Shown here one piece after another: positions 9,046 to 18,554 of a stretch of 64,000 nucleotides of DNA. Below the pieces are notes generated by a model, which saw only the letters and a list, made by a program, of their open reading frames with translations, had not been told where the DNA came from and did not search any database. Origin of the DNA: Luteibacter rhizovicinus DSM 16549. GTDB taxonomy: Bacteria > Pseudomonadota > Gammaproteobacteria > Xanthomonadales > Rhodanobacteraceae. Positions within the stretch are counted from its first letter, which is position 1. Each line of letters starts with the position of its first letter. A program made the translations under genes and the position numbers. Where the stretch lies: assembly GCF_001887595.1 (NCBI RefSeq), contig NZ_CP017480.1:930001-994000 (forward strand), in the 5' to 3' direction.

Positions 9046-9984
9046 TTATTCCTGCATCCTTCCTTCAAGGCAGGACTGGCGAAATTCGCGCGGCGACATG
9101 CCGAAAATGTCGCGAAAGCAGCGACTGAAGTGCGTCATGTCGCCAAAGCCCCATGACTGTGCCACCTGCGCAATACTGCGGTAACGCAAGGCGGTATCCG
9201 CAAGTTCACGACGGCAGCGCGCGAGCCGCTCGGCGCGTACCCAGCGCATCAGGGTCATCGATTCGTCGGCGAACAACTCGAAGAGGTAGCTCGGGGATAG
9301 CCCGACCCCGGCGCCGATCATTTCGACACAAAGCGCGGGATCGGCCAGGTGGTCGCGCACGAAGCGGCGCACCTGCTGCTTGTACTGTTGGCGAAGTTGC
9401 GAGGGCGAGGTCTCCACCGCCGCCATGGATTCAAAGGCCGCCGCAAGCATGTGCGGTATCGCATCGGCCACGCGGTCGGCCACGGCTTCGGTGAGCTCGG
9501 AGGCGTGCGCAAAGAGTTCATGGAAAAGCACGCGCAGGTAGCCTACGGCACTCAGGTGGCCGTGAAGGCCGACCGCCGACAACTGATCGAGCCGCGGCAT
9601 GGTCTCGCGAAGCGCCGCGAGGGGTAGGTAAAGCGTCTGCACGGTGGCGCTACCGATCTGCAACCGGAAGGGTCGGGAGAGATCGATCAGGCAGAAATCG
9701 CCCGTGGCTAAATCCCCCCGCCGCCCGTGCTGCTCGACCCTGGCGCCGCCGTCCAGGTGATGGCACAGAAGCGCGGCGCCCCGGTGGATGCGCGCCAGGG
9801 AGTCGCCGGTCATGACGTGCGGGCTGTGACGGAAGGTGGCCAGACGCAGGCGTTCGCCAACATAGCCATCCAGCATCGTGCTGATGCCCTGCCGCCGCTG
9901 GAAGTCCTGCCAGAACAGGCACGCGGCTGGGCTGGGGGCCGGTGCCCCGGAGAGCGTCCGTGAATCGTTATACGAAGTAGACAA
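9046..9984 (-). CDS. AraC family transcriptional regulator
   Basis: A 312-aa DNA-binding regulator. The N-terminal two-thirds resembles the AraC_binding_2 sensor (acidic/aromatic beta-rich, with GDFCLIDLSRPFRLQIGSA). The C-terminal double helix-turn-helix occupies about residues 210-305, with VEMIGAGVGLSPSYLFELF as the first HTH and RSIAQVAQSWGFGDMTHFSR as the second, ending in FGMSPREFRQ. It is transcribed in the same direction as the TonB-dependent receptor 210 bp downstream, so control of that gene is a reasonable inference. Inducer unknown. Confidence 0.92.
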   Translation of the reverse strand: MSTSYNDSRTLSGAPAPSPAACLFWQDFQRRQGISTMLDGYVGERLRLATFRHSPHVMTGDSLARIHRGAALLCHHLDGGARVEQHGRRGDLATGDFCLIDLSRPFRLQIGSATVQTLYLPLAALRETMPRLDQLSAVGLHGHLSAVGYLRVLFHELFAHASELTEAVADRVADAIPHMLAAAFESMAAVETSPSQLRQQYKQQVRRFVRDHLADPALCVEMIGAGVGLSPSYLFELFADESMTLMRWVRAERLARCRRELADTALRYRSIAQVAQSWGFGDMTHFSRCFRDIFGMSPREFRQSCLEGRMQE

Positions 9985-10002
9985 CGTGGTGCAACTCCCG
10001 GA

Positions 10003-10290
10003 TCAGGGGCTGGAACGACGAGGCGGCGGGCCGCCATCAGGACGCGGAGCCGGCTCCGGCGGTGCATCGAAGCCCTTGTCGGCCATGCACAGATCCATCA
10101 GGTCGGCATCGACGCCGTCGTCCGGGTCGTCCGCCTTGCCATCGATGTCGATCCAGCAGTCGTCGAGTGCGGCCTCGAGCTGGGGATCCTGCGGTGGATG
10201 GGCGCGCGCAGGCTCCTGGGCCGAGGCGACGGCGACGAGAAGCGCGCCAAAGGCGAACAACAGGGACGGCAGCGTGGGGAAGGGCTTCAT
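10003..10290 (-). CDS. Small secreted acidic protein of unknown function
   Basis: I do not recognise this 95-aa protein. It opens with a good signal peptide (MKPFPTLPSLLFAFGALLVA, cleavage near AVASA-QE). The mature part is short and acidic (DDCWIDIDGKADDPDDGVDA) with two Cys about 34 residues apart, ending in a Pro/Arg-rich tail (PRPDGGPPPRRSSP). The ATG at 10290 is chosen because it begins the signal peptide; ATGs at 10305 and 10362 would add an unlikely leader. No strong ribosome site is visible. It lies between the AraC gene and a divergent two-component system. Export to the periplasm is inferred. Confidence 0.6.
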   Translation of the reverse strand: MKPFPTLPSLLFAFGALLVAVASAQEPARAHPPQDPQLEAALDDCWIDIDGKADDPDDGVDADLMDLCMADKGFDAPPEPAPRPDGGPPPRRSSP

Positions 10291-10434
10291 GCGTTGGGCA
10301 TCCATGGGATCGAACGGTGGAGCCCAAGCTAGTGGGCGCGCGTCACCGCCGGTTGTCCGCATGTGTCCGCTTTGTGTCGGCTTCTTTGCCGGGCTGGCAA
10401 ACGCGCCGTAGACTGATCTGGTATCAAGCTATGC

Positions 10435-11154
10435 ATGGCCATGGATCTTCAGTCGCTCATCCTCGTCGTCGACGACGACCCCGAACTGCGCAGCCTGATC
10501 ACGGAATTTCTCGGTGGTCACGGGTATCGCGTGCAGTCGGCCGAGAACGCCCTGCAGATGAACGTGGCAATCGAGCGCGAACGCCCGGACCTCGTCGTGC
10601 TCGACGTGATGATGCCGGGCGAGGACGGCCTGAGCGCGGCCAGGCGCCTGGCGGCCGACAAGGGACCGCCCGTCATCATCCTCAGCGCGCTGGGCGGTGA
10701 CACGGACCGCATCATCGGTCTGGAAGTCGGCGCCGACGATTACCTCGCCAAGCCCTGCAATCCGCGCGAGCTGCTCGCGCGCGTCCGTGCGGTATTACGC
10801 AGAACCGGCAATAGCGAGCCGGTCGCCGCCGAGGATGCCCGACCCTACGGCTTTGCCGGCTGGCGTCTCGACGTGACCCGGCGCGACCTCCGCGATCCCA
10901 CCGGTATCTTCATCAATCTGTCCGATGGCGAGTTCGCGCTGTTGCGTAGCTTCGTGGAGCATCCGCAGCGCATTCTCAGTCGCGACCAGTTGCTCGACCT
11001 GGTGCATGGCGGCCGCTCGGAGGTATTCGACCGCGCGATCGATACCCAGATCAGCCGTCTACGGCGCAAGCTCAACGACCGTGTGCACGAGGAAATGATC
11101 CGGACCGTGCGCAACGAGGGCTACATGTTGGTTCCCAAGGTGTCGCGCCTGTGA
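10435..11154 (+). CDS. OmpR/PhoB family response regulator
   Basis: A 239-aa two-component regulator. The receiver domain (about 8-125) has the acidic pair in VVDDDPELRS, the phospho-acceptor Asp in LVVLDVMMPG, and the conserved Lys in DDYLAKPCNPRELL. A C-terminal winged-helix DNA-binding domain (about 140-236) ends in DTQISRLRRKLNDRVHEEMI and TVRNEGYML. Its stop overlaps the start of the histidine kinase gene, so the two are co-translated and form a cognate pair. Overall similarity is to the OmpR/RstA branch; the regulon cannot be deduced. Confidence 0.95.
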   Translation: MAMDLQSLILVVDDDPELRSLITEFLGGHGYRVQSAENALQMNVAIERERPDLVVLDVMMPGEDGLSAARRLAADKGPPVIILSALGGDTDRIIGLEVGADDYLAKPCNPRELLARVRAVLRRTGNSEPVAAEDARPYGFAGWRLDVTRRDLRDPTGIFINLSDGEFALLRSFVEHPQRILSRDQLLDLVHGGRSEVFDRAIDTQISRLRRKLNDRVHEEMIRTVRNEGYMLVPKVSRL

Positions 11155-12542
11155 TGCACCTTTCCCGACTGTCGATCTTCTCCCGTACGTTCCTCATGAT
11201 GATCGGCGCGCTACTGGTTGCCGCAGCCATCGGCTTTGCCGTCCTCGTCATCAGGCCGCCACTGCGACCTTCGGCGGTCAGCCTCTTTGAACTGGCCGCC
11301 GTGCTGCAGCCCGAGACGTCGCCTTTCGGCAACCGGCCTTTTGGCGACGATCGCTCCCATCCCGGTGAAGGCGGACCGCCCCCGGGCGCGGCATTCGACC
11401 ATCGCGGCGACGCCGACCTGGATATCGCCACGATGCCAGGGCCACCGACACCGCCGGCGTCGTTCGACAGCAAAGCCTCGGACATCGTCGCCATGCACCT
11501 GGCGGACATTTTCCAGGTATCCGGCGACCGACTGCGTGTCTTCGTCACCGAGCGGGACCTCCCGGGGGCGCACGGCCCGATGCGACTCGGCCTCGGCGGC
11601 GGATCGATCGTCGCCCTCAGGCAGGCGGACGGCCGCTGGCGAGTCGCTACCGTCCCGGTTGAGCCCTTTCCCACGGTGCTTCAGCAACAGATCGTCCTGC
11701 TGCTCGCGCTCGGTGTCCTCGTCCTGTTGCCTTTGGCCTTTCTCTTCGCCCGGGCGCTTGCCGCGCCGATCCGACGTTTTTCCGAGGCGGCGCAACGGCT
11801 CGGAGGCGACACCAGTGCACCGCCCGTCGTGCGGGAGGGCCCGCCTGAGATGCGCCAGGCGGTCGATTCCTTCAACGCCATGCAGGCACGCATCAACCGG
11901 CTGCTGCAGGAGCGCACGCAGATGATCGCTGCCATCGCGCATGACTTGCGCACGCCACTGACACGCCTGACGTTTCGCCTGGATGGACTGCCTTCTCCGC
12001 TCGCCGAGAAGGTCGATGCGGACATCCAGGAGATGAAGACGATGATCTCCGCCGCCCTGGACTTCATTCGGGATCGGTCGCTCGGCGTGCATCGCCACCG
12101 ACTGGACGTCCGTTTGCTCGTGGAAAGCGTCGTGGACGATCTCGCCGACATCGGCCATGACGTGACGGTGCAGGCCGGGACGGCCATCACGATTGAAGGC
12201 GACCCGGTCGCCCTGCGTCGCGCCGTGATCAACCTGGTCGAGAACGGACTCAAGTACGGCGAGCGCGTGCGTTTACGTCTGCGCAGCACCGGCGACGGCT
12301 GTGTGCTGGAGGTGGATGACGATGGCCCGGGCATTCCCGACGCCATGCAGCAGCAGGTGTTCGAACCGTTCTTTCGCCTGGAGGCCTCGCGCAACCGCGA
12401 TACCGGCGGCATCGGCCTGGGGCTGGCCACCGTTCGCGCCATCGTGCTCGACCACGGCGGCACCGTGACGCTGCGCAACCGCAAGGATAGCGGCCTCCGC
12501 GTTGTCGTCAGCCTGCCTGCGACGGCGCCGACAGGCAGCTGA
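11154..12542 (+). CDS. Sensor histidine kinase
   Basis: A 462-aa membrane kinase. It has membrane segment 1 (about 8-35), a periplasmic Pro/Asp-rich sensor loop (about 36-175), segment 2 (about 180-200, IVLLLALGVLVLLPLAFLFA), a HAMP linker, an HisKA dimerisation helix with the phospho-His in AIAHDLRTPLTRL, and an HATPase domain with N-box NLVENGLKYG, G1 DDDGPGIP and G2 GGIGLGLATV. The ATG at 11154 shares one base with the response-regulator stop (TGATG), indicating coupled translation. A GTG three bases earlier is the alternative start. The signal sensed is unknown. Confidence 0.95.
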   Translation: MHLSRLSIFSRTFLMMIGALLVAAAIGFAVLVIRPPLRPSAVSLFELAAVLQPETSPFGNRPFGDDRSHPGEGGPPPGAAFDHRGDADLDIATMPGPPTPPASFDSKASDIVAMHLADIFQVSGDRLRVFVTERDLPGAHGPMRLGLGGGSIVALRQADGRWRVATVPVEPFPTVLQQQIVLLLALGVLVLLPLAFLFARALAAPIRRFSEAAQRLGGDTSAPPVVREGPPEMRQAVDSFNAMQARINRLLQERTQMIAAIAHDLRTPLTRLTFRLDGLPSPLAEKVDADIQEMKTMISAALDFIRDRSLGVHRHRLDVRLLVESVVDDLADIGHDVTVQAGTAITIEGDPVALRRAVINLVENGLKYGERVRLRLRSTGDGCVLEVDDDGPGIPDAMQQQVFEPFFRLEASRNRDTGGIGLGLATVRAIVLDHGGTVTLRNRKDSGLRVVVSLPATAPTGS

Positions 12543-12625
12543 GCCGGTCCATGCATGACTTCCTACCTACGCGGGTTGCCCCCTCCGTAGGGCCATAATC
12601 GACCTTTCCGTCCCCGGGGGTCCCC

Positions 12626-14068
12626 ATGCGTCATACGCTTCGTCTCCACGCGCTGGCCGCGTGTCTTGCGCTCGCCTTTTCCGCCCACGCCGCCGACAAG
12701 GCCACGACGATTCCGGACAAGGCCGTGACCGCGGCGACCGAATTGCGCGATCGCGCGATGAACGACAACACCGGCTACGAGTTCGTGTCCGCACTCACCA
12801 CCGAGGTCGGCCCGCGACTCGCCGGCAGTGCCGCCGATGCCCGTGGCGTCGCCTGGACGGTGGCGAAGTTCAAGGCCATGGGCTTCGACAAGGTCTACAC
12901 CGAGAAGGTGAGCTATCCGCTGTGGCAGCGCCACAGCGAACATGGGGCGATCGTCGCGCCCTTCCCGCAGCCGCTCGCCCTTACCGCGCTCGGCTATTCG
13001 GCGGGCACCCCCGCTGGCGGCCTCACGGCCGACGTGGTCGCCTTCAACGACCTCGATGCACTCAAGGCCGCGGACCCGGCGAGCGTCAAGGGCAAGATCG
13101 TCTACGTCAGCACGCACATGCAGCAGCAGAAGGACGGGCACGACTACGGCATGGGTTCGGCCACGCGCACGCGTGGTGCGGTACTCGCCGCGCAGATGGG
13201 CGCCGCCGCCTACCTGTTGCGTTCCGCCGGTACCGACGCGCACAGCCGCACACCGCACACGGGCGTCACCGGCTTTACCGATCCGAAGCAGGCGATTCCC
13301 GCCGCCGCCCTGTCCCTGCCGGATGCGGACCAGCTTGAGCGCGTGCTGAAGGAAGGCAAGCCGGTCACGCTGAAGTTGGACCTCGACGTCGGCTTTGCCG
13401 GCACCTACGAAGGCGCGAACGTTATCGCCGAAGTCACCGGCCGCAAGTACCCGAACGAAGTCGTCGCCATCGGTGGCCATCTCGATTCGTGGGACCTGGG
13501 CACCGGGGCCATCGACGATGGCGCCGGCGTGGCGATTGCCGCCGCGGCCGCCAAGCTCATCAAGGACATGCCGCAACGCCCCGACCGGACCATCCGTGTC
13601 ATCGCCTTCTCCAATGAGGAAATGGGCCTGTGGGGCGGTCGCGCCTATGCCGAAGCCCACGCGAAGGACGTGGCGAAGTTCCAGCTCGGCACCGAGTCCG
13701 ATTTCGGCGCCGGCCGTATCTGGCGAATGACGGCGAGCGTGAAGCCCGAGGCCCTCGGTGCGATCCAGCAGATCGCCAAGGTGGTCGAGCCGATCGGCGT
13801 CGCGTACGACGCCAGCAAGCCCGGCGGTGGCGGCTCCGACCTGTCGCAGATGCATGGCAAGGGCATGGCGGCGCTATCGCTCACCCAGGACGGCACGGAC
13901 TACTTCGACTACCACCACAACGCCAACGACACGCTAGACAAGATCGACCCGAAAGCGCTGGCGCAGAATGTGGCCGTCTATGCCGCGTTCGCCTACATGG
14001 CCGCCCAGGCCAACGGCGATTTCGGTTCGAAGCCGGGCGCGTTCGCGAAGGATGGCGCGCACGATTGA
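12626..14068 (+). CDS. Secreted M28 family zinc aminopeptidase
   Basis: A 480-aa exported peptidase. The signal peptide is about 1-22 (ACLALAFSAHA). A PA-like insert (about 130-270) precedes the metal-binding core. Zinc-ligand motifs of the M28 family are seen: GGHLDSWDLG (His at about 285), AIDDGAG (bridging Asp at about 297), FSNEEMGLWGG (catalytic Glu pair), TESDFGAGRI and DYFDYHHNAND (final His). It would trim N-terminal residues from peptides in the periplasm or outside the cell. The gene stands alone after the kinase gene, with an 83-bp gap, and is followed by a REP cluster. Confidence 0.93.
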   Translation: MRHTLRLHALAACLALAFSAHAADKATTIPDKAVTAATELRDRAMNDNTGYEFVSALTTEVGPRLAGSAADARGVAWTVAKFKAMGFDKVYTEKVSYPLWQRHSEHGAIVAPFPQPLALTALGYSAGTPAGGLTADVVAFNDLDALKAADPASVKGKIVYVSTHMQQQKDGHDYGMGSATRTRGAVLAAQMGAAAYLLRSAGTDAHSRTPHTGVTGFTDPKQAIPAAALSLPDADQLERVLKEGKPVTLKLDLDVGFAGTYEGANVIAEVTGRKYPNEVVAIGGHLDSWDLGTGAIDDGAGVAIAAAAAKLIKDMPQRPDRTIRVIAFSNEEMGLWGGRAYAEAHAKDVAKFQLGTESDFGAGRIWRMTASVKPEALGAIQQIAKVVEPIGVAYDASKPGGGGSDLSQMHGKGMAALSLTQDGTDYFDYHHNANDTLDKIDPKALAQNVAVYAAFAYMAAQANGDFGSKPGAFAKDGAHD

Positions 14069-14077
14069 CGCAAAACC

Positions 14078-14184
14078 TGTGGGAGCCGATTTATCGGCGA
14101 TGCTTTTCGGCTTCACCGCTCCGTTGGCTTTTCGCCGCTGAAGCGGCTCCCACATTTACCTAGCCGATCAATCGGCTCCCACAC
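14078..14184. repeat. REP cluster between convergent genes
   Basis: Three copies of a GTGGGAGCCG(N)TCGGCGAT-type palindromic repeat are seen: 14078-14101 forward, 14133-14154 inverted, and a shortened inverted one at 14164-14182. The first two form a REPIN-like inverted pair in the gap between the convergent peptidase and RND pump genes. The hairpins may also serve as terminators. Confidence 0.9.
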
Positions 14185-14195
14185 GAAGCCAGGTA

Positions 14196-17100
14196 TCAGT
14201 GCGCAGGATGCGTCTCTAGCTTTTTCGAAGGCGCCAGGTGTTCCTGCAGGCGATTCATGTACAGGTAGATCACCGGCGTGAGGTAGAGCGTCAGGATCTG
14301 CGAGACCACTAGGCCGCCCACCACGGCCAGGCCCAGCGGCTGCCGTGTCGATGCGCCGGCGCCGATGCCGAGCGCGATAGGCAGCGTGCCGGCGAACGCG
14401 GCGGCCGTCGTCATCATGATCGGACGAAAACGCACGCGGCAGGCCTCGGCGATCGCCTCATACGGCGTGACGCCGCCCTCGCGCTGACGCTCCAGGGCGA
14501 AGTCGATCATCATGATCGCGTTCTTCTTCACGATGCCGACCAGCATGATGATGCCGACGAAGGCGAACAGATCCAGCGACGCGTTGAAGATCACCAGCGT
14601 CAACAAGGCACCCACCGCCGCGGCCGGCAGGCCTGACAGAATCGTCAGCGGGTGAATGAAGCTTTCGTAGAGAATGCCCAGCACGAGGTAGATGACGAAC
14701 ACCGCGAGCAAGAGCAACAAGCCCATGCCCTTCACCGAATCCTGGAAGGCCTGCGCCGTGCCCTGCACGCTGCCGCTCAACGTCGGCGGTAACTTCAGTT
14801 CGGTCGTCGCACGATCGATGCTTGCCACCGCGTCGCTGAGGGAGACGCCCGGTGCGAGATTGAACGACACGGTGACGGCGGGCAGCTGGCCCTGGTGATT
14901 CACCGTCAGCACCTGCGGTTTACGCTCGAAGCTGGCCACCGTATTCAACGGCACGAGCTTGCCGCTATCCGCCGTCACGTAGAGCTTCGACAGGACCGCG
15001 GGATCGTCCTGCATGCGTCGTTCGACCTGGAGGATCACCCAGTACTGCGTGGCCGATCCATAGATGGTCGAGATCTGGTTTTCACCGAAGGCCGAACCCA
15101 GCGCGGTTTGCACCTGGTCCATCGTCAGCCCCAGCGGCGCCAGCTTGTTGCGATTGACCGTGACCACCATGGAGGGACTGTTCAGATCGAGGTCGGTCGT
15201 CACGTCCTGGAAACCGGGCAGTTTCTGGAACGCCGCGACCAGCTTGCCCGACCAGTCGTACAGCGCATGCAGGTCGGTCGACTGCACCGTGTACTGGTAC
15301 TGCGCTTTCGACTGCCGCCCACCGACCTGGATCGATGGCGGATTCTGGATATAGGTGCGAATTCCCGGCACTTCGGCGAATTTGTGCCGTAGCTCCTGGA
15401 TGATCTGGTCGGGCGTGGTATGCCCACGCTCAGCCGGATCCTTCAACCGGAGCAGCAGTGAGCCCGAGTTGATCGTGGCACGGGCACCGCCGGCACCCAC
15501 GCTCGACATGACGCCTTCGATATTTGGATCCTTCAACGCCATGTCGGCCAGCGACTGCTGCCGCGCGGACATCGCCGCGAACGAGATGTCGGTCGGACCT
15601 TCGGTGGTGACACGCAACTGACCGCTATCGCCGGCGGGAATGAAGTCCTTCGGGGTGATCACGAACAGGACGCCCGTCGCCACGAGGCTCAGCGCAAAGA
15701 CACCGACCACCGTGCGCGGGTGGCGCATGCACCAGGCCAGCGTACTCGTGTAACCGTTGGTCATCGAGGCAAAGCCACGATCGAACCAGACGACGATAAA
15801 GCTGCGCTTGTCATGCGAGTGAGCCTTGACGAAACGGCTGCACAACATCGGCGTGAGCGTGATCGAGACGAAGCCCGAGATCAGGATCGAAACGCTGATG
15901 ACCACGGCAAACTCGTGGAACAGTCGTCCGACGATCCCGCTCATGAACATCACCGGGATAAACACGGCGACCAGTGACAGCGTCATCGAGAAGATCGTGA
16001 AGCCGATTTCGTTGGCGCCCTTCACCGCCGCATCGAACGGCGTCTCGCCCATTTCGATGTGGCGCATGATGTTCTCGAGCATCACGATGGCATCGTCGAC
16101 GACGAAGCCCACCGCGAGCGTCAACGCGAGCAGGGACAGGTTGTCCAGGCTGTAGCCCAGCGCGAACATCGCACCGAAGGTGCCCAGCACCGAGATCGGC
16201 AAGGCCACGGCGGGAATCAACGTGGCCGAGGCGTTACCGAGGAACAGGTAGATCACGATGACGACGAGGATGCCGGCGAGGACCAGGGTGAACTGTACGT
16301 CGTGCACCGAATCGCGAATCGAATCGGAACGGTCGTACATGACGTCCAGCTTCACCGACGGCGGCAAGGTCACGCTGAAGTTCGGCAACAGGGCGAGGAT
16401 CTTGTCGACCGTCTCCACCGTATTCGCTCCCGGCTGACGCTGGATGGCAAGGGTGATGGCGCGCGTGCCGTTGTACCAGCTCGCCTTCTGGTCGTCCTGC
16501 ACGCTGTCGCGCGGTACGGCGATGTCGGACAGCCGCACGGGTGCGCCATTGCGATAGGCCACCACGATCTGCCCGTAGTCGGCGGCACGCATCAACTGGC
16601 CATCCGAACGAATGGACAGCAGCTGCCGCCGCCCGTTAAGCGAACCCGTGGCCTTGTTGACGTTGGCGGCGGCGATCGCATCGACCATCTTGTCCACGCC
16701 GATGCCGGTCGCGGCAAGCCGATCCGGATCGACGGCGATGCGCACGGCGTATTTCTGCGAGCCGTAGACGTTAACCTGTGCCACGCCATCGACCATCGAC
16801 AGCCGCTGGGCGAGTTCGGTCTCGGCGTAATCGTCGACGGTGGACAACGGCAGCGTCGACGATTGCATGGTGAGGAACAGGATCGGCGCGTCGGCCGGAT
16901 TGACCTTGCGATACGTCGGCGGCGTGGGCATGTCCTGCGGCAGCTGGCGCTGCGCCGCGGAAATGGCCGCCTGGACGTCCTGCGCCGCGCCATCGATGCT
17001 GCGGTCGAGCGAAAACGTGACGGTGATCGTGGTCGAGCCGAGCGAACTGGACGAGGTCATCGAGTCGATGCCGGCCACGGTCGATAGCTGGGACTCGAGC

Positions 17101-17297
17101 GGTGTCGCCACCGACGATGCCATCGTCTCAGGCGACGCACCCGGCAGCGATGCGCTGATGTTGATCGTCGGAAAATCGACGTTCGGTAATTCGTTCACTG
17201 GCAACCGCGGGTATGCGGCGATACCGAAAATGACCAGCGCAGCCATCAGCAACGTCGTCATCACCGGGCGACGGATACACAGTTCCGGGAGGTTCAT
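14196..17297 (-). CDS. RND multidrug efflux permease (MdtB/MdtC/AcrB family)
   Basis: A 1033-aa proton-driven inner-membrane pump. It shows the duplicated RND fold: helix 1 after the N-terminal MNLPELCIRRPVMTTLLMAA, a periplasmic porter loop (about 35-330), a six-helix bundle with the proton-relay Asp pair in GFVVDDAIVMLENI (about 406-407), a second loop (about 555-860) and a final bundle with the conserved Lys in GIVKKNAIMMIDFAL. The sequence is closer to the MdtBC/MuxBC branch than to AcrB, but only one permease is encoded. It starts 9 nt after the adaptor stop, so the two form an operon. No outer-membrane channel gene follows. Confidence 0.95.
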   Translation of the reverse strand: MNLPELCIRRPVMTTLLMAALVIFGIAAYPRLPVNELPNVDFPTINISASLPGASPETMASSVATPLESQLSTVAGIDSMTSSSSLGSTTITVTFSLDRSIDGAAQDVQAAISAAQRQLPQDMPTPPTYRKVNPADAPILFLTMQSSTLPLSTVDDYAETELAQRLSMVDGVAQVNVYGSQKYAVRIAVDPDRLAATGIGVDKMVDAIAAANVNKATGSLNGRRQLLSIRSDGQLMRAADYGQIVVAYRNGAPVRLSDIAVPRDSVQDDQKASWYNGTRAITLAIQRQPGANTVETVDKILALLPNFSVTLPPSVKLDVMYDRSDSIRDSVHDVQFTLVLAGILVVIVIYLFLGNASATLIPAVALPISVLGTFGAMFALGYSLDNLSLLALTLAVGFVVDDAIVMLENIMRHIEMGETPFDAAVKGANEIGFTIFSMTLSLVAVFIPVMFMSGIVGRLFHEFAVVISVSILISGFVSITLTPMLCSRFVKAHSHDKRSFIVVWFDRGFASMTNGYTSTLAWCMRHPRTVVGVFALSLVATGVLFVITPKDFIPAGDSGQLRVTTEGPTDISFAAMSARQQSLADMALKDPNIEGVMSSVGAGGARATINSGSLLLRLKDPAERGHTTPDQIIQELRHKFAEVPGIRTYIQNPPSIQVGGRQSKAQYQYTVQSTDLHALYDWSGKLVAAFQKLPGFQDVTTDLDLNSPSMVVTVNRNKLAPLGLTMDQVQTALGSAFGENQISTIYGSATQYWVILQVERRMQDDPAVLSKLYVTADSGKLVPLNTVASFERKPQVLTVNHQGQLPAVTVSFNLAPGVSLSDAVASIDRATTELKLPPTLSGSVQGTAQAFQDSVKGMGLLLLLAVFVIYLVLGILYESFIHPLTILSGLPAAAVGALLTLVIFNASLDLFAFVGIIMLVGIVKKNAIMMIDFALERQREGGVTPYEAIAEACRVRFRPIMMTTAAAFAGTLPIALGIGAGASTRQPLGLAVVGGLVVSQILTLYLTPVIYLYMNRLQEHLAPSKKLETHPAH

Positions 17298-17306
17298 GCG
17301 CCCGCC

Positions 17307-18440
17307 TCAGCCCTTGTCGAAGCGCACACGTGCGCCGTCGACGAGCAGCATCTGTCCTTCGGTGACAACCCGTTCGCCGCCCTGCAAGCCCTTGTCGATC
17401 ACCGCGCGGTCAGCCGTCGTCGCGCCCGTGGTCACGCTACGCTGCTCCACGGTCTTGTCCGGTTTGACGACGAAGACAAACGAGCCGGACGTGGAGCTCT
17501 GCAGGGCGATCACCGGCACGCTGACCGCATCGGTCAGACGCGTCGTGGGCAGGGTGACGTCGGCGAACTGGCCCGGCGTGAGTCGGCCGTTCGCGTTCTG
17601 GAAGCGCCCCTTGAGGATGATCGTTCCCGTGGTCGCATCCACCGCGTTGTCGATGAACTCGAGTTCGCCCTGCACCGGCACGCCCTTGTCGCCCGGAATC
17701 GTCGCCTGCACGGGCAATGTGCCGTTACGCAGGCTGGTACGTACGGCGGAGAGGCTATCTTCCGGAATGGAGAACGCAACGCGGATGGGATCGACCTCGT
17801 TGAGCACCACGATGTCCGTGGTGTCCGCCGTCAAAGTGGCACCCGGATACGCCAGCGGCGCGCCGGTGACACCGTCGAACGGCGCACTGATCGTGGTGAA
17901 GTCGAGCTGGGTCTGCGCGGCACGCGCCGCGGCGCGATCGCTTTCGAGGGCGGCCCGGGCAACGCCGAGGTTGGCCTTGTACAAGTCGTAGTCGGCGCGA
18001 CTGACGAAACCCTTACCAAGCATGTTTTCGTAGCGGGCCAGATCGGCCTCGGCTTTCACCAGCTGCGCCTGGTCACGCGACACGTTGCCCTGCGCCTGGT
18101 CGTAGGCGGCCTTCAGCGGACGCGGATCGACCCGGGCGAGCAGGTCGCCTTTCTTCACATGCGTGCCCGGGGTAAAGGCAAGGGACTCGAGCTGGCCGCT
18201 GACCCGGGAACGAACGTTCACCGTGGAATAGGCTTCGGCCCGACCGATCACCTTCAGCGAGAGATCGATCTCACCGCGAGTCGCGACGGCCGTGCTTACC
18301 GGGACACCGGCAGCGGCCTTGTCGCCAGGCTTAGGACCGTCCTTGCCGCCCGCATCGTGGCGCCAGACGGTCGCAGCGATGGCGCCGACGGCGACCAGCA
18401 CGGCTAAGAGGAGAAATTTCTTCCCTGGGGAACGTTGCAT
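17307..18440 (-). CDS. RND efflux periplasmic adaptor subunit (MdtA-like)
   Basis: A 377-aa membrane-fusion protein. It has an N-terminal anchor (about 8-25, FLLLAVLVAVGAIAATVW), lipoyl-like halves around 65-95 and 180-205 (VRSRVSGQLESLAF and ISAPFDGVTGAPLA), a coiled-coil hairpin between them, then beta-barrel and membrane-proximal domains (about 210-377). It pairs with the RND permease immediately downstream. A MarR gene lies 114 bp upstream on the same strand, and an imperfect palindrome (18506-18532) sits in that gap, so MarR control of the pump is inferred. Confidence 0.94.
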   Translation of the reverse strand: MQRSPGKKFLLLAVLVAVGAIAATVWRHDAGGKDGPKPGDKAAAGVPVSTAVATRGEIDLSLKVIGRAEAYSTVNVRSRVSGQLESLAFTPGTHVKKGDLLARVDPRPLKAAYDQAQGNVSRDQAQLVKAEADLARYENMLGKGFVSRADYDLYKANLGVARAALESDRAAARAAQTQLDFTTISAPFDGVTGAPLAYPGATLTADTTDIVVLNEVDPIRVAFSIPEDSLSAVRTSLRNGTLPVQATIPGDKGVPVQGELEFIDNAVDATTGTIILKGRFQNANGRLTPGQFADVTLPTTRLTDAVSVPVIALQSSTSGSFVFVVKPDKTVEQRSVTTGATTADRAVIDKGLQGGERVVTEGQMLLVDGARVRFDKG

Positions 18441-18505
18441 GTGGGCTCCGGCCGAATCCTGAGGGTCCGGTCGCCGTGCTGGGGAGCACGGACTGTTTTT
18501 GGTTC

Positions 18506-18532
18506 GGACATCGTTACCCCTAACGTATGTCC
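18506..18532. promoter_or_regulatory. Imperfect palindrome, candidate MarR operator
   Basis: GGACATCGTTA and TAACGTATGTCC face each other across four C residues, with one base inserted in the right arm. The core CYCCTAACGT recurs, on the minus strand, directly in front of the MarR start codon (19017-19027). Two matches at the two places where a MarR repressor would act make this a reasonable operator candidate. Confidence 0.5.
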
Positions 18533-18554
18533 ATGACTTCGGTTGACCCGTCGA

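Noticed and set aside
12563..13855. Minus-strand frame of 430 codons
   Set aside because: Antisense to the M28 peptidase, which has a signal peptide and all zinc-ligand motifs.
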